Source: Pagrus major
Lineage: Eukaryota > Chordata > Actinopteri > Spariformes > Sparidae
Assembly (NCBI RefSeq): GCF_040436345.1
Contig: NC_133230.1
Span: forward strand, 9,925,697-9,989,696
Direction: 5' to 3'
DNA: 64,000 bases
A program made the position numbers and the translations under genes. Shown piece after piece: positions 26,201 through 39,420 of the stretch (within the stretch, counting starts at the first letter, position 1; every line of letters begins with the position of its first letter). The notes below the pieces were generated by a model. It made no database searches. It saw nothing but the letters and a program-made list of their open reading frames with translations, and was not told where the DNA came from.

Positions 26201-29200
26201 CCTGGAAGCTATTGAAAAAATGGGCTGAGGTTTTCATGAAAAATGGTCACTTTTTTCTTTAAAATATTCACCAAAAATACAAATTTCACCGGAATCCAAT
26301 GGGAACTGCTGTGTCTCGTTCAGCCAGTATAGGACCACATTTGGGAGCGATTTCGAGTCAATCGGTCCAAAGACCTGGAAGCTATTGAAAAAATGGGCTG
26401 AGGTTTTCATGAAAAATGGCCACTTTTTTCTTTAAAATATTCACCAAAAATACAAATTTCAACGGAATCCAATGGGAACTGCTCTCCCTCGTTCAGCCAG
26501 TAGAGGACCACATTCGTGCCGAATTTCGAGTCATTCGGTCAAAAGACGACCGTAACCCTAACCCTAACCCTAACCCTAGCCCTAACCCTAACCCTAACCC
26601 TAACCCTAACCCTAGCCCCAGCCTTAAGGCAGTCTCATGAAACATTGTACCTTTTCACTAAAATATTCACCAAAAATACAAATTTCACCGGAATCCAATG
26701 GGAACTGCTGTGTCTCGTTCAGCCAGTATAGGACCACATTTGGGAGCGATTTCGAGTCAATCGGTCCAAAGACCTGGAAGCTATTGAAAAAATGGGCTGA
26801 GGTTTTCATGAAAAATGGCCACTTTTTTCTTTAAAATATTCACCAAAAATACAAATTTCAACGGAATCCAATGGGAACTGCTGTGTCTTGTTCAGCCAGT
26901 ATAGGACCACATTTGGGAGCGATTTCGAGTCAATCGGTCCAAAGACCTGGAAGCTATTGAAAAAATGGGCTGAGGTTTTCATGAAAAATGGCCACTTTTT
27001 TCTTTAAAATATTCACCAAAAATACAAATTTCAACGGAATCCAATGGGAACTGCTCTCCCTCGTTCAGCCAGTAGAGGACCACATTCGTGCCGAATTTCG
27101 AGTCATTCGGTCAAAAGACGACCGTAACCCTAACCCTAACCCTAACCCTAGCCCTAACCCTAACCCTAACCCTAACCCTAACCCTAGCCCCAGCCTTAAG
27201 GCAGTCTCATGAAACATTGTACCTTTTCACTAAAATATTCACCAAAAATACAAATTTCAACGGAATCCAATGGGAACTGCTCTCCCTCGTTCAGCCAGTA
27301 TAGGACCACATTTGGGAGCGATTTCGAGTCAATCGGTCCAAAGACCTGGAAGCTATTGAAAAAATGGGCTGAGGTTTTCATGAAAAATGGCCACTTTTTT
27401 CTTTAAAATATTCACCAAAAATACAAATTTCAACGGAATCCAATGGGAACTGCTCTCCCTCGTTCAGCCAGTAGAGGACCACATTCGTGCCGAATTTCGA
27501 GTCATTCGGTCAAAAGACGACCGTAACCCTAACCCTAACCCTAACCCTAGCCCTAACCCTAACCCTAACCCTAACCCTAGCCCCAGCCTTAAGGCAGTCT
27601 CATGAAACATTGTACCTTTTCACTAAAATATTCACCAAAAATACAAATTTCACCGGAATCCAATGGGAACTGCTGTGTCTCGTTCAGCCAGTATAGGACC
27701 ACATTTGGGAGCGATTTCGAGTCAATCGGTCCAAAGACCTGGAAGCTATTGAAAAAATGGGCTGAGGTTTTCATGAAAAATGGCCACTTTTTTCTTTAAA
27801 ATATTCACCAAAAATACAAATTTCAACGGAATCCAATGGGAACTGCTGTGTCTTGTTCAGCCAGTATAGGACCACATTTGGGAGCGATTTCGAGTCAATC
27901 GGTCCAAAGACCTGGAAGCTATTGAAAAAATGGGCTGAGGTTTTCATGAAAAATGGCCACTTTTTTCTTTAAAATATTCACCAAAAATACAAATTTCAAC
28001 GGAATCCAATGGGAACTGCTCTCCCTCGTTCAGTCAGTAGAGGACCACATTCGTGCCGAATTTCGAGTCATTCGGTCAAAAGACGACCGTAACCCTAACC
28101 CTAACCCTAACCCTAGCCCTAACCCTAACCCTAACCCTAACCCTAACCCTAGCCCTAACCCTAACCCTAACCCTAACCCTAACCCTAGCCCCAGCCTTAA
28201 GGCAGTCTCATGAAACATTGTACCTTTTCACTAAAATATTCACCAAAAATACAAATTTCACCGGAATCCAATGGGAACTGCTGTGTCTCGTTCAGCCAGT
28301 ATAGGACCACATTTGGGAGCGATTTCGAGTCAATCGGTCCAAAGACCTGGAAGCTATTGAAAAAATGGGCTGAGGTTTTCATGAAAAATGGCCACTTTTT
28401 TCTTTAAAATATTCACCAAAAATACAAATTTCAACGGAATCCAATGGGAACTGCTGTGTCTTGTTCAGCCAGTATAGGACCACATTTGGGAGCGATTTCG
28501 AGTCAATCGGTCCAAAGACCTGGAAGCTATTGAAAAAATGGGCTGAGGTTTTCATGAAAAATGGCCACTTTTTTCTTTAAAATATTCACCAAAAATACAA
28601 ATTTCAACGGAATCCAATGGGAACTGCTCTCCCTCGTTCAGCCAGTAGAGGACCACATTCGTGCCGAATTTCGAGTCATTCGGTCAAAAGACGACCGTAA
28701 CCCTAACCCTAACCCTAACCCTAGCCCTAACCCTAACCCTAACCCTAACCCTAGCCCCAGCCTTAAGGCAGTCTCATGAAACATTGTACCTTTTCACTAA
28801 AATATTCACCAAAAATACAAATTTCAACGGAATCCAATGGGAACTGCTCTCCCTCGTTCAGCCAGTATAGGACCACATTTGGGAGCGATTTCGAGTCAAT
28901 CGGTCCAAAGACCTGGAAGCTATTGAAAAAATGGGCTGAGGTTTTCATGAAAAATGGCCACTTTTTTCTTTAAAATATTCACCAAAAATACAAATTTCAA
29001 CGGAATCCAATGGGAACTGCTGTGTCTTGTTCAGCCAGTATAGGACCACATTTGGGAGCGATTTCGAGTCAATCGGTCCAAAGACCTGGAAGCTATTGAA
29101 AAAATGGGCTGAGGTTTTCATGAAAAATGGCCACTTTTTTCTTTAAAATATTCACCAAAAATACAAATTTCAACGGAATCCAATGGGAACTGCTCTCCCT

Positions 29201-32200
29201 CGTTCAGCCAGTAGAGGACCACATTCGTGCCGAATTTCGAGTCATTCGGTCAAAAGACGACCGTAACCCTAACCCTAACCCTAACCCTAGCCCTAACCCT
29301 AACCCTAACCCTAACCCTAACCCTAGCCCCAGCCTTAAGGCAGTCTCATGAAACATTGTACCTTTTCACTAAAATATTCACCAAAAATACAAATTTCACC
29401 GGAATCCAATGGGAACTGCTGTGTCTCGTTCAGCCAGTATAGGACCACATTTGGGAGCGATTTCGAGTCAATCGGTCCAAAGACCTGGAAGCTATTGAAA
29501 AAATGGGCTGAGGTTTTCATGAAAAATGGTCACTTTTTTCTTTAAAATATTCACCAAAAATACAAATTTCACCGGAATCCAATGGGAACTGCTGTGTCTC
29601 GTTCAGCCAGTATAGGACCACATTTGGGAGCGATTTCGAGTCAATCGGTCCAAAGACCTGGAAGCTATTGAAAAAATGGGCTGAGGTTTTCATGAAAAAT
29701 GGCCACTTTTTTCTTTAAAATATTCACCAAAAATACAAATTTCAACGGAATCCAATGGGAACTGCTCTCCCTCGTTCAGCCAGTAGAGGACCACATTCGT
29801 GCCGAATTACGAGTCATTCGGTCAAAAGACGACCGTAACCCTAACCCTAACCCTAACCCTAGCCCTAACCCTAACCCTAACCCTAACCCTAACCCTAGCC
29901 CCAGCCTTAAGGCAGTCTCATGAAACATTGTACCTTTTCACTAAAATATTCACCAAAAATACAAATTTCACCGGAATCCAATGGGAACTGCTGTGTCTCG
30001 TTCAGCCAGTATAGGACCACATTTGGGAGTGATTTCGAGTCAATCGGTCCAAAGACCTGGAAGCTATTGAAAAAATGGGCTGAGGTTTTCATGAAAAATG
30101 GCCACTTTTTTCTTTAAAATATTCACCAAAAATACAAATTTCAACGGAATCCAATGGGAACTGCTGTGTCTTGTTCAGCCAGTATAGGACCACATTTGGG
30201 AGCGATTTCGAGTCAATCGGTCCAAAGACCTGGAAGCTATTGAAAAAATGGGCTGAGGTTTTCATGAAAAATGGCCACTTTTTTCTTTAAAATATTCACC
30301 AAAAATACAAATTTCAACGGAATCCAATGGGAACTGCTCTCCCTCGTTCAGCCAGTAGAGGACCACATTCGTGCCGAATTTCGAGTCATTCGGTCAAAAG
30401 ACGACCGTAACCCTAACCCTAACCCTAACCCTAGCCCTAACCCTAACCCTAACCCTAACCCTAACCCTAGCCCCAGCCTTAAGGCAGTCTCATGAAACAT
30501 TGTACCTTTTCACTAAAATATTCACCAAAAATACAAATTTCAACGGAATCCAATGGGAACTGCTCTCCCTCGTTCAGCCAGTATAGGACCACATTTGGGA
30601 GCGATTTCGAGTCAATCGGTCCAAAGACCTGGAAGCTATTGAAAAAATGGGCTGAGGTTTTCATGAAAAATGGCCACTTTTTTCTTTAAAATATTCACCA
30701 AAAATACAAATTTCAACGGAATCCAATGGGAACTGCTCTCCCTCGTTCAGCCAGTAGAGGACCACATTCGTGCCGAATTTCGAGTCATTCGGTCAAAAGA
30801 CGACCGTAACCCTAACCCTAACCCTAACCCTAGCCCTAACCCTAACCCTAACCCTAACCCTAACCCTAGCCCCAGCCTTAAGGCAGTCTCATGAAACATT
30901 GTACCTTTTCACTAAAATATTCACCAAAAATACAAATTTCACCGGAATCCAATGGGAACTGCTGTGTCTCGTTCAGCCAGTATAGGACCACATTTGGGAG
31001 CGATTTCGAGTCAATCGGTCCAAAGACCTGGAAGCTATTGAAAAAATGGGCTGAGGTTTTCATGAAAAATGGCCACTTTTTTCTTTAAAATATTCACCAA
31101 AAATACAAATTTCAACGGAATCCAATGGGAACTGCTGTGTCTTGTTCAGCCAGTATAGGACCACATTTGGGAGCGATTTCGAGTCAATCGGTCCAAAGAC
31201 CTGGAAGCTATTGAAAAAATGGGCTGAGGTTTTCATGAAAAATGGCCACTTTTTTCTTTAAAATATTCACCAAAAATACAAATTTCAACGGAATCCAATG
31301 GGAACTGCTCTCCCTCGTTCAGCCAGTAGAGGACCACATTCGTGCCGAATTTCGAGTCATTCGGTCAAAAGACGACCGTAACCCTAACCCTAACCCTAAC
31401 CCTAGCCCTAACCCTAACCCTAACCCTAACCCTAACCCTAGCCCTAACCCTAACCCTAACCCTAACCCTAACCCTAGCCCCAGCCTTAAGGCAGTCTCAT
31501 GAAACATTGTACCTTTTCACTAAAATATTCACCAAAAATACAAATTTCACCGGAATCCAATGGGAACTGCTGTGTCTCGTTCAGCCAGTATAGGACCACA
31601 TTTGGGAGCGATTTCGAGTCAATCGGTCCAAAGACCTGGAAGCTATTGAAAAAATGGGCTGAGGTTTTCATGAAAAATGGCCACTTTTTTCTTTAAAATA
31701 TTCACCAAAAATACAAATTTCAACGGAATCCAATGGGAACTGCTGTGTCTTGTTCAGCCAGTATAGGACCACATTTGGGAGCGATTTCGAGTCAATCGGT
31801 CCAAAGACCTGGAAGCTATTGAAAAAATGGGCTGAGGTTTTCATGAAAAATGGCCACTTTTTTCTTTAAAATATTCACCAAAAATACAAATTTCAACGGA
31901 ATCCAATGGGAACTGCTCTCCCTCGTTCAGCCAGTAGAGGACCACATTCGTGCCGAATTTCGAGTCATTCGGTCAAAAGACGACCGTAACCCTAACCCTA
32001 ACCCTAACCCTAGCCCTAACCCTAACCCTAACCCTAACCCTAGCCCCAGCCTTAAGGCAGTCTCATGAAACATTGTACCTTTTCACTAAAATATTCACCA
32101 AAAATACAAATTTCAACGGAATCCAATGGGAACTGCTCTCCCTCGTTCAGCCAGTATAGGACCACATTTGGGAGCGATTTCGAGTCAATCGGTCCAAAGA

Positions 32201-35200
32201 CCTGGAAGCTATTGAAAAAATGGGCTGAGGTTTTCATGAAAAATGGCCACTTTTTTCTTTAAAATATTCACCAAAAATACAAATTTCAACGGAATCCAAT
32301 GGGAACTGCTGTGTCTTGTTCAGCCAGTATAGGACCACATTTGGGAGCGATTTCGAGTCAATCGGTCCAAAGACCTGGAAGCTATTGAAAAAATGGGCTG
32401 AGGTTTTCATGAAAAATGGCCACTTTTTTCTTTAAAATATTCACCAAAAATACAAATTTCAACGGAATCCAATGGGAACTGCTCTCCCTCGTTCAGCCAG
32501 TAGAGGACCACATTCGTGCCGAATTTCGAGTCATTCGGTCAAAAGACGACCGTAACCCTAACCCTAACCCTAACCCTAGCCCTAACCCTAACCCTAACCC
32601 TAACCCTAACCCTAGCCCTAACCCTAACCCTAACCCTAACCCTAACCCTAGCCCTAACCCTAACCCTAACCCTAACCCTAACCCTAGCCCCAGCCTTAAG
32701 GCAGTCTCATGAAACATTGTACCTTTTCACTAAAATATTCACCAAAAATACAAATTTCACCGGAATCCAATGGGAACTGCTGTGTCTCGTTCAGCCAGTA
32801 TAGGACCACATTTGGGAGCGATTTCGAGTCAATCGGTCCAAAGACCTGGAAGCTATTGAAAAAATGGCCTGAGGTTTTCATGAAAAATGGCCACTTTTTT
32901 CTTTAAAATATTCACCAAAAATACAAATTTCAACGGAATCCAATGGGAACTGCTGTGTCTTGTTCAGCCAGTATAGGACCACATTTGGGAGCGATTTCGA
33001 GTCAATCGGTCCAAAGACCTGGAAGCTATTGAAAAAATGGGCTGAGGTTTTCATGAAAAATGGCCACTTTTTTCTTTAAAATATTCACCAAAAATACAAA
33101 TTTCAACGGAATCCAATGGGAACTGCTCTCCCTCGTTCAGCCAGTAGAGGACCACATTCGTGCCGAATTTCGAGTCATTCGGTCAAAAGACGACCGTAAC
33201 CCTAACCCTAACCCTAACCCTAGCCCTAACCCTAACCCTAACCCTAACCCTAACCCTAGCCCCAGCCTTAAGGCAGTCTCATGAAACATTGTACCTTTTC
33301 ACTAAAATATTCACCAAAAATACAAATTTCAACGGAATCCAATGGGAACTGCTCTCCCTCGTTCAGCCAGTATAGGACCACATTTGGGAGCGATTTCGAG
33401 TCAATCGGTCCAAAGACCTGGAAGCTATTGAAAAAATGGGCTGAGGTTTTCATGAAAAATGGCCACTTTTTTCTTTAAAATATTCACCAAAAATACAAAT
33501 TTCAACGGAATCCAATGGGAACTGCTCTCCCTCGTTCAGCCAGTAGAGGACCACATTCGTGCCGAATTTCGAGTCATTCGGTCAAAAGACGACCGTAACC
33601 CTAACCCTAACCCTAACCCTAGCCCTAACCCTAACCCTAACCCTAACCCTAGCCCCAGCCTTAAGGCAGTCTCATGAAACATTGTACCTTTTCACTAAAA
33701 TATTCACCAAAAATACAAATTTCACCGGAATCCAATGGGAACTGCTGTGTCTCGTTCAGCCAGTATAGGACCACATTTGGGAGCGATTTCGAGTCAATCG
33801 GTCCAAAGACCTGGAAGCTATTGAAAAAATGGGCTGAGGTTTTCATGAAAAATGGCCACTTTTTTCTTTAAAATATTCACCAAAAATACAAATTTCACCG
33901 GAATCCAATGGGAACTGCTGTGTCTCGTTCAGCCAGTATAGGACCACATTTGGGAGCGATTTCGAGTCAATCGGTCCAAAGACCTGGAAGCTATTGAAAA
34001 AATGGGCTGAGGTTTTCATGAAAAATGGCCACTTTTTTCTTTAAAATATTCACCAAAAATACAAATTTCAACGGAATCCAATGGGAACTGCTCTCCCTCG
34101 TTCAGCCAGTAGAGGACCACATTCGTGCCGAATTTCGAGTCATTCGGTCAAAAGACGACCGTAACCCTAACCCTAACCCTAACCCTAGCCCTAACCCTAA
34201 CCCTAACCCTAACCCTAACCCTAGCCCCAGCCTTAAGGCAGTCTCATGAAACATTGTACCTTTTCACTAAAATATTCACCAAAAATACAAATTTCACCGG
34301 AATCCAATGGGAACTGCTGTGTCTCGTTCAGCCAGTATAGGACCACATTTGGGAGCGATTTCGAGTCAATCGGTCCAAAGACCTGGAAGCTATTGAAAAA
34401 ATGGGCTGAGGTTTTCATGAAAAATGGCCACTTTTTTCTTTAAAATATTCACCAAAAATACAAATTTCAACGGAATCCAATGGGAACTGCTGTGTCTTGT
34501 TCAGCCAGTATAGGACCACATTTGGGAGCGATTTCGAGTCAATCGGTCCAAAGACCTGGAAGCTATTGAAAAAATGGGCTGAGGTTTTCATGAAAAATGG
34601 CCACTTTTTTCTTTAAAATATTCACCAAAAATACAAATTTCAACGGAATCCAATGGGAACTGCTCTCCCTCGTTCAGCCAGTAGAGGACCACATTCGTGC
34701 CGAATTTCGAGTCATTCGGTCAAAAGACGACCGTAACCCTAACCCTAACCCTAACCCTAGCCCTAACCCTAACCCTAACCCTAACCCTAACCCTAGCCCC
34801 AGCCTTAAGGCAGTCTCATGAAACATTGTACCTTTTCACTAAAATATTCACCAAAAATACAAATTTCACCGGAATCCAATGGGAACTGCTGTGTCTCGTT
34901 CAGCCAGTATAGGACCACATTTGGGAGCGATTTCGAGTCAATCGGTCCAAAGACCTGGAAGCTATTGAAAAAATGGGCTGAGGTTTTCATGAAAAATGGC
35001 CACTTTTTTCTTTAAAATATTCACCAAAAATACAAATTTCAACGGAATCCAATGGGAACTGCTGTGTCTTGTTCAGCCAGTATAGGACCACATTTGGGAG
35101 CGATTTCGAGTCAATCGGTCCAAAGACCTGGAAGCTATTGAAAAAATGGGCTGAGGTTTTCATGAAAAATGGCCACTTTTTTCTTTAAAATATTCACCAA

Positions 35201-38200
35201 AAATACAAATTTCAACGGAATCCAATGGGAACTGCTCTCCCTCGTTCAGCCAGTAGAGGACCACATTCGTGCCGAATTTCGAGTCATTCGGTCAAAAGAC
35301 GACCGTAACCCTAACCCTAACCCTAACCCTAGCCCTAACCCTAACCCTAACCCTAACCCTAACCCTAGCCCCAGCCTTAAGGCAGTCTCATGAAACATTG
35401 TACCTTTTCACTAAAATATTCACCAAAAATACAAATTTCACCGGAATCCAATGGGAACTGCTGTGTCTCGTTCAGCCAGTATAGGACCACATTTGGGAGC
35501 GATTTCGAGTCAATCGGTCCAAAGACCTGGAAGCTATTGAAAAAATGGGCTGAGGTTTTCATGAAAAATGGCCACTTTTTTCTTTAAAATATTCACCAAA
35601 AATACAAATTTCAACGGAATCCAATGGGAACTGCTGTGTCTTGTTCAGCCAGTATAGGACCACATTTGGGAGCGATTTCGAGTCAATCGGTCCAAAGACC
35701 TGGAAGCTATTGAAAAAATGGGCTGAGATTTTCATGAAAAATGGCCACTTTTTTCTTTAAAATATTCACCAAAAATACAAATTTCAACGGAATCCAATGG
35801 GAACTGCTCTCCCTCGTTCAGCCAGTAGAGGACCACATTCGTGCCGAATTTCGAGTCATTCGGTCAAAAGACGACCGTAACCCTAACCCTAACCCTAACC
35901 CTAGCCCTAACCCTAACCCTAACCCTAACCCTAACCCTAGCCCCAGCCTTAAGGCAGTCTCATGAAACATTGTACCTTTTCACTAAAATATTCACCAAAA
36001 ATACAAATTTCAACGGAATCCAATGGGAACTGCTGTGTCTCGTTCAGCCAGTATAGGACCACATTTGGGAGCGATTTCGAGTCAATCGGTCCAAAGACCT
36101 GGAAGCTATTGAAAAAATGGGCTGAGGTTTTCATGAAAAATGGCCACTTTTTTCTTTAAAATATTCACCAAAAATACAAATTTCAACGGAATCCAATGGG
36201 AACTGCTCTCCCTCGTTCAGCCAGTAGAGGACCACATTCGTGCCGAATTTCGAGTCATTCGGTCAAAAGACGACCGTAACCCTAACCCTAACCCTAACCC
36301 TAGCCCTAACCCTAACCCTAACCCTAACCCTAACCCTAGCCCCAGCCTTAAGGCAGTCTCATGAAACATTGTACCTTTTCACTAAAATATTCACCAAAAA
36401 TACAAATTTCACCGGAATCCAATGGGAACTGCTGTGTCTCGTTCAGCCAGTATAGGACCACATTTGGGAGCGATTTCGAGTCAATCGGTCCAAAGACCTG
36501 GAAGCTATTGAAAAAATGGGCTGAGGTTTTCATGAAAAATGGTCACTTTTTTCTTTAAAATATTCACCAAAAATACAAATTTCACCGGAATCCAATGGGA
36601 ACTGCTGTGTCTCGTTCAGCCAGTATAGGACCACATTTGGGAGCGATTTCGAGTCAATCGGTCCAAAGACCTGGAAGCTATTGAAAAAATGGGCTGAGGT
36701 TTTCATGAAAAATGGCCACTTTTTTCTTTAAAATATTCACCAAAAATACAAATTTCAACGGAATCCAATGGGAACTGCTGTGTCTTGTTCAGCCAGTATA
36801 GGACCACATTTGGGAGCGATTTCGAGTCAATCGGTCCAAAGACCTGGAAGCTATTGAAAAAATGGGCTGAGGTTTTCATGAAAAATGGCCACTTTTTTCT
36901 TTAAAATATTCACCAAAAATACAAATTTCAACGGAATCCAATGGGAACTGCTCTCCCTCGTTCAGCCAGTAGAGGACCACATTCGTGCCGAATTTCGAGT
37001 CATTCGGTCAAAAGACGACCGTAACCCTAACCCTAACCCTAACCCTAGCCCTAACCCTAACCCTAACCCTAACCCTAACCCTAGCCCCAGCCTTAAGGCA
37101 GTCTCATGAAACATTGTACCTTTTCACTAAAATATTCACCAAAAATACAAATTTCACCGGAATCCAATGGGAACTGCTGTGTCTCGTTCAGCCAGTATAG
37201 GACCACATTTGGGAGCGATTTCGAGTCAATCGGTCCAAAGACCTGGAAGCTATTGAAAAAATGGGCTGAGGTTTTCATGAAAAATGGCCACTTTTTTCTT
37301 TAAAATATTCACCAAAAATACAAATTTCAACGGAATCCAATGGGAACTGCTGTGTCTTGTTCAGCCAGTATAGGACCACATTTGGGAGCGATTTCGAGTC
37401 AATCGGTCCAAAGACCTGGAAGCTATTGAAAAAATGGGCTGAGGTTTTCATGAAAAATGGCCACTTTTTTCTTTAAAATATTCACCAAAAATACAAATTT
37501 CAACGGAATCCAATGGGAACTGCTCTCCCTCGTTCAGCCAGTAGAGGACCACATTCGTGCCGAATTTCGAGTCATTCGGTCAAAAGACGACCGTAACCCT
37601 AACCCTAACCCTAACCCTAGCCCTAACCCTAACCCTAACCCTAACCCTAGCCCCAGCCTTAAGGCAGTCTCATGAAACATTGTACCTTTTCACTAAAATA
37701 TTCACCAAAAATACAAATTTCAACGGAATCCAATGGGAACTGCTCTCCCTCGTTCAGCCAGTATAGGACCACATTTGGGAGCGATTTCGAGTCAATCGGT
37801 CCAAAGACCTGGAAGCTATTGAAAAAATGGGCTGAGGTTTTCATGAAAAATGGCCACTTTTTTCTTTAAAATATTCACCAAAAATACAAATTTCAACGGA
37901 ATCCAATGGGAACTGCTCTCCCTCGTTCAGCCAGTAGAGGACCACATTCGTGCCGAATTTCGAGTCATTCGGTCAAAAGACGACCGTAACCCTAACCCTA
38001 ACCCTAACCCTAGCCCTAACCCTAACCCTAACCCTAACCCTAACCCTAGCCCCAGCCTTAAGGCAGTCTCATGAAACATTGTACCTTTTCACTAAAATAT
38101 TCACCAAAAATACAAATTTCACCGGAATCCAATGGGAACTGCTGTGTCTCGTTCAGCCAGTATAGGACCACATTTGGGAGCGATTTCGAGTCAATCGGTC

Positions 38201-38969
38201 CAAAGACCTGGAAGCTATTGAAAAAATGGGCTGAGGTTTTCATGAAAAATGGTCACTTTTTTCTTTAAAATATTCACCAAAAATACAAATTTCACCGGAA
38301 TCCAATGGGAACTGCTGTGTCTCGTTCAGCCAGTATAGGACCACATTTGGGAGCGATTTCGAGTCAATCGGTCCAAAGACCTGGAAGCTATTGAAAAAAT
38401 GGGCTGAGGTTTTCATGAAAAATGGCCACTTTTTTCTTTAAAATATTCACCAAAAATACAAATTTCAACGGAATCCAATGGGAACTGCTGTGTCTTGTTC
38501 AGCCAGTATAGGACCACATTTGGGAGCGATTTCGAGTCAATCGGTCCAAAGACCTGGAAGCTATTGAAAAAATGGGCTGAGGTTTTCATGAAAAATGGCC
38601 ACTTTTTTCTTTAAAATATTCACCAAAAATACAAATTTCAACGGAATCCAATGGGAACTGCTCTCCCTCGTTCAGCCAGTAGAGGACCACATTCGTGCCG
38701 AATTTCGAGTCATTCGGTCAAAAGACGACCGTAACCCTAACCCTAACCCTAACCCTAGCCCTAACCCTAACCCTAACCCTAACCCTAACCCTAGCCCTAA
38801 CCCTAACCCTAACCCTAACCCTAACCCTAACCCTAGCCCCAGCCTTAAGGCAGTCTCATGAAACATTGTACCTTTTCACTAAAATATTCACCAAAAATAC
38901 AAATTTCACCGGAATCCAATGGGAACTGCTGTGTCTCGTTCAGCCAGTATAGGACCACATTTGGGAGCG

Positions 38970-39299
38970 ATTTCGAGTCAATCGGTCCAAACACCTGGAA
39001 GCTATTGAAAAAATCAGCCAACATTTTCATGAAAAATGGCCGCTTTTCTTTAAAATATTCACCAAAAATACAAATTTCACCGGAATCCAATAAAAACTGC
39101 TGTGTCTCGTTCAGCCAGTATAGGACCACATTTCTGATCGATTTCGAGTCAATCGGTCAAACGACCTGGAAGCTATTTAAAAAATCGGCCGTTGTTTTCA
39201 TGAAAAATGGCCACTTTTTTCTTTAAAATATTCATAAAAAATACAAATTCCACTAACATCCAAAAAAAACTATACATGGCTTAAACACTGGCCCAGTAT
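38970..39299. repeat. Degenerate terminal monomers at the array edge
   Basis: The last two monomers depart from the otherwise near-identical array: AAAATCAGCCAACATTTTC and AAAATCGGCCGTTGTTTTC replace AAAATGGGCTGAGGTTTTC, and TTTCTGATCG replaces TTTGGGAGCG. The final partial monomer decays further and meets the MHC flank at CCAGTAT (39293-39299). Diverged border monomers are typical of satellites that homogenise by unequal exchange. Confidence 0.88.
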
Positions 39300-39420
39300 C
39301 TGTTAAAGGAGCCTTCTGACAACTAAAAAGCTGACTGACTGATGTCCTGTAACGCTTCACCTCTGAGGAGGTCATAAGATACATTTAGAAAGAAAGAGAA
39401 ACAAACTGAAAGTGAGAGAC
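39300..39420 (+). repeat. Duplicated MHC flank, copy 1
   Basis: This segment (starting near TGTTAAAGGAGCCTTCTGAC) is almost identical to 47393-47515, which lies upstream of gene 2. It marks the 5' edge of the duplicated MHC unit to which gene 1 belongs. The satellite borders it on the left and a gypsy remnant interrupts it on the right. Confidence 0.88.

Larger units (their letters stand above)
1..39299. repeat. Composite satellite array with embedded telomeric blocks
   Basis: The first 39.3 kb is a tandem array with no unique sequence inside it. Two unit types alternate: a plain 173-bp monomer and a composite monomer (usually 226 bp) in which part of the monomer is replaced by CCCTAA hexamers. 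Marking each composite unit by the ATGGCCACTTTTTT segment before it gives 71 units. Their spacings fall into 399 (one plain monomer between), 572 (two) and 745 bp (three), modified by 6- or 36-bp changes in the telomeric block. There are about 200 monomers in all. Apparent reading frames rich in Asn-Pro, Thr-Leu or Gly-Leu are translations of the hexamers and are not genes. The array runs off the left edge, so its full length is unknown. Monomer length and higher-order structure are like centromeric satellites; the hexamers are like subtelomeric ones. Confidence 0.97.

Noticed and set aside
239-39226. Hundreds of short open frames with Asn-Pro, Thr-Leu or Gly-Leu repeats across the array
   Set aside because: They are translations of CCCTAA hexamers and satellite monomers in several frames. 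They repeat with the satellite and have no splice or promoter context.
1-39299. True chromosome end (terminal telomere)
   Set aside because: The hexamer blocks are short, carry CCCTAG variants and are embedded in satellite monomers. This is interstitial telomeric DNA, not a terminal tract.
1-39299. CRISPR-like array of repeats and spacers
   Set aside because: The spacing is regular but the intervening DNA is itself repetitive satellite, and the host is a vertebrate.
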